Source: Synergistaceae bacterium
GTDB taxonomy: Bacteria > Synergistota > Synergistia > Synergistales > Synergistaceae
Direction of reading: 5' to 3'
Assembly: GCA_030531285.1 (NCBI GenBank)
Contig: JAUNNW010000096.1
Location: 1 to 5,472, forward strand
DNA: 5,472 nucleotides
The stretch's first letter is position 1; each line of letters begins with the position of its first letter. The notes beneath the pieces are model-generated. The model did no database searches, had not been told where the DNA came from, and saw only the letters and a list, made by a program, of their open reading frames with translations. The translations under genes were made by a program, and so were the position numbers. This document shows positions 5,181-5,472 of the stretch, piece by piece.

Positions 5181-5374
5181 GTTGCGCTTCGTGTTACTTC
5201 CTACTGGGCTGGGCGCAGATACTGCTTGCGCCGTCCGTTCGTTTTCGTCCGAAGTTTGCAGGTCTCTTGCGAACCTGCCTCCTTGCGGAAGCATTGGCCT
5301 CGTGTCTCAGCCTTGAAACCCGCGCCGAAAAAATCGTGCCGTTACCGAAGTGTTTCAAAGCTTTAGCTGAAAAG

Positions 5375-5384
5375 CAACGGGCTT
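5375..5384. repeat. Direct repeat CAACGGGCTT, copy 2
   Basis: This is the second exact copy of the ten-base repeat. On the minus strand it forms the 3' arm of the 9-bp hairpin at 5394-5372, and it is alternatively complementary over seven bases to 5427-5433, so the two foldings exclude each other. Confidence 0.45.
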
Positions 5385-5472
5385 ACCGCCGCTTGAAGCC
5401 GCATCACGTAATGCGTAAGAGAATAAAAGCCCGGCCTCTCTGCCGAGAAACAGCCGCAAAAACAGACCTCGG

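Larger units (their letters stand above)
5125..5472 (-). ncRNA. Candidate unidentified structured RNA, 3' part, entering from the right edge
   Basis: Positions 5094-5472 contain no convincing coding region, but the minus strand folds into many local hairpins. From its 3' end: GCCGAAAT-GUAA-AUUUCGGC (5160-5141), flanked by 9 bp pairing 5174-5166 with 5134-5125; GGCGCA/UGCGCC (5232-5212); GCAGGU...ACCUGC with a GCAA loop (5278-5258); GCUUCC-GCAA-GGAGGC (5292-5277, sharing two bases with the previous stem); GCUUUGAAAC/GUUUCAAGGC, 10 bp (5361-5352 with 5319-5310); AAGCGGCGG/CCGUUGCUU, 9 bp (5394-5386 with 5380-5372); CGCAUU/GAUGCG-type hairpin (5415-5400). Three apical loops are GNRA, and at least six pairs are G-U on this strand but A-C mismatches on the plus strand, which argues for minus-strand RNA. 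I do not recognise the family. RNase P RNA and tmRNA hallmarks are absent. An OMEGA/HEARO-type transposon RNA or another large bacterial RNA are possibilities I cannot confirm. Confidence 0.5.

Noticed and set aside
5256..5282. Cobalamin-riboswitch-like AGACCTGC on the minus strand
   Set aside because: Only part of a B12-box resemblance is present; the rest of the aptamer core is absent and the bases are explained by a local GCAA-capped hairpin.
5067..5294. A 75-residue open frame on the minus strand
   Set aside because: It crosses the 15-bp terminator stem and several RNA hairpins, has a low-complexity basic composition, no recognisable family and no good ribosome binding site.
5094..5472. 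RNase P RNA or tmRNA at the right end
   Set aside because: I find no GAGGAAAGTCC or ACAGAAA-type conserved blocks of RNase P RNA, and no acceptor end, T-arm or tag reading frame of tmRNA, on either strand.
1..5472. Mobile elements, CRISPR arrays, toxin-antitoxin or defence genes
   Set aside because: No transposase or integrase motif, no regularly spaced repeats and no such gene families are visible in the window.

Overview
The window looks like a piece of a bacterial chromosome of moderate GC content. It has compact coding regions, consensus sigma-70-type promoters, strong intrinsic terminators and AT-rich spacers. The cysteine-rich enzymes, the salvage-type thiamine genes and an FMN-dependent hydroxyacid oxidoreductase of a type I associate with Clostridia and Synergistota suggest an anaerobe. 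That placement is an inference from protein style and is not firm. I see no insertion sequence, integrase, CRISPR array, tRNA or rRNA.

Layout. Positions 1-132 (minus) hold the first 44 codons of a radical SAM protein that runs off the left edge. A 60-bp divergent spacer with two facing TATAAT boxes separates it from a membrane-anchored lytic transglycosylase (193-1053, plus). A near-consensus promoter at the 3' end of that gene drives a leader with a TPP riboswitch and its terminator (about 1074-1200), followed by thiM (1216-2046) and the overlapping thiE (2037-2738). An AT-rich 276-bp spacer with two candidate promoters leads to a second, exported SLT-type transglycosylase (3015-3863), which ends at a strong, probably bidirectional terminator. 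Next is a stand-alone FMN-dependent alpha-hydroxyacid oxidoreductase (4011-5030) with its own -10 box and terminator. Positions 5094-5472 hold no convincing protein gene, but the minus strand can fold into a chain of hairpins with GNRA loops and G-U pairs that the plus strand cannot form. I propose this is an unidentified structured RNA that enters from the right edge.

How it works together. The thi pair is a thiamine salvage unit: ThiM phosphorylates hydroxyethylthiazole and ThiE joins the product to HMP-PP to give thiamine phosphate, under feedback by TPP through transcription attenuation. No thiD or thiC is present here, so HMP-PP must be supplied from elsewhere. The two transglycosylases on either side are murein-cleaving enzymes with no evident functional link to thiamine. 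The two items most worth a second look are the candidate minus-strand RNA at the right end and the apparent use of the optional P3a arm of the TPP aptamer as the antiterminator.
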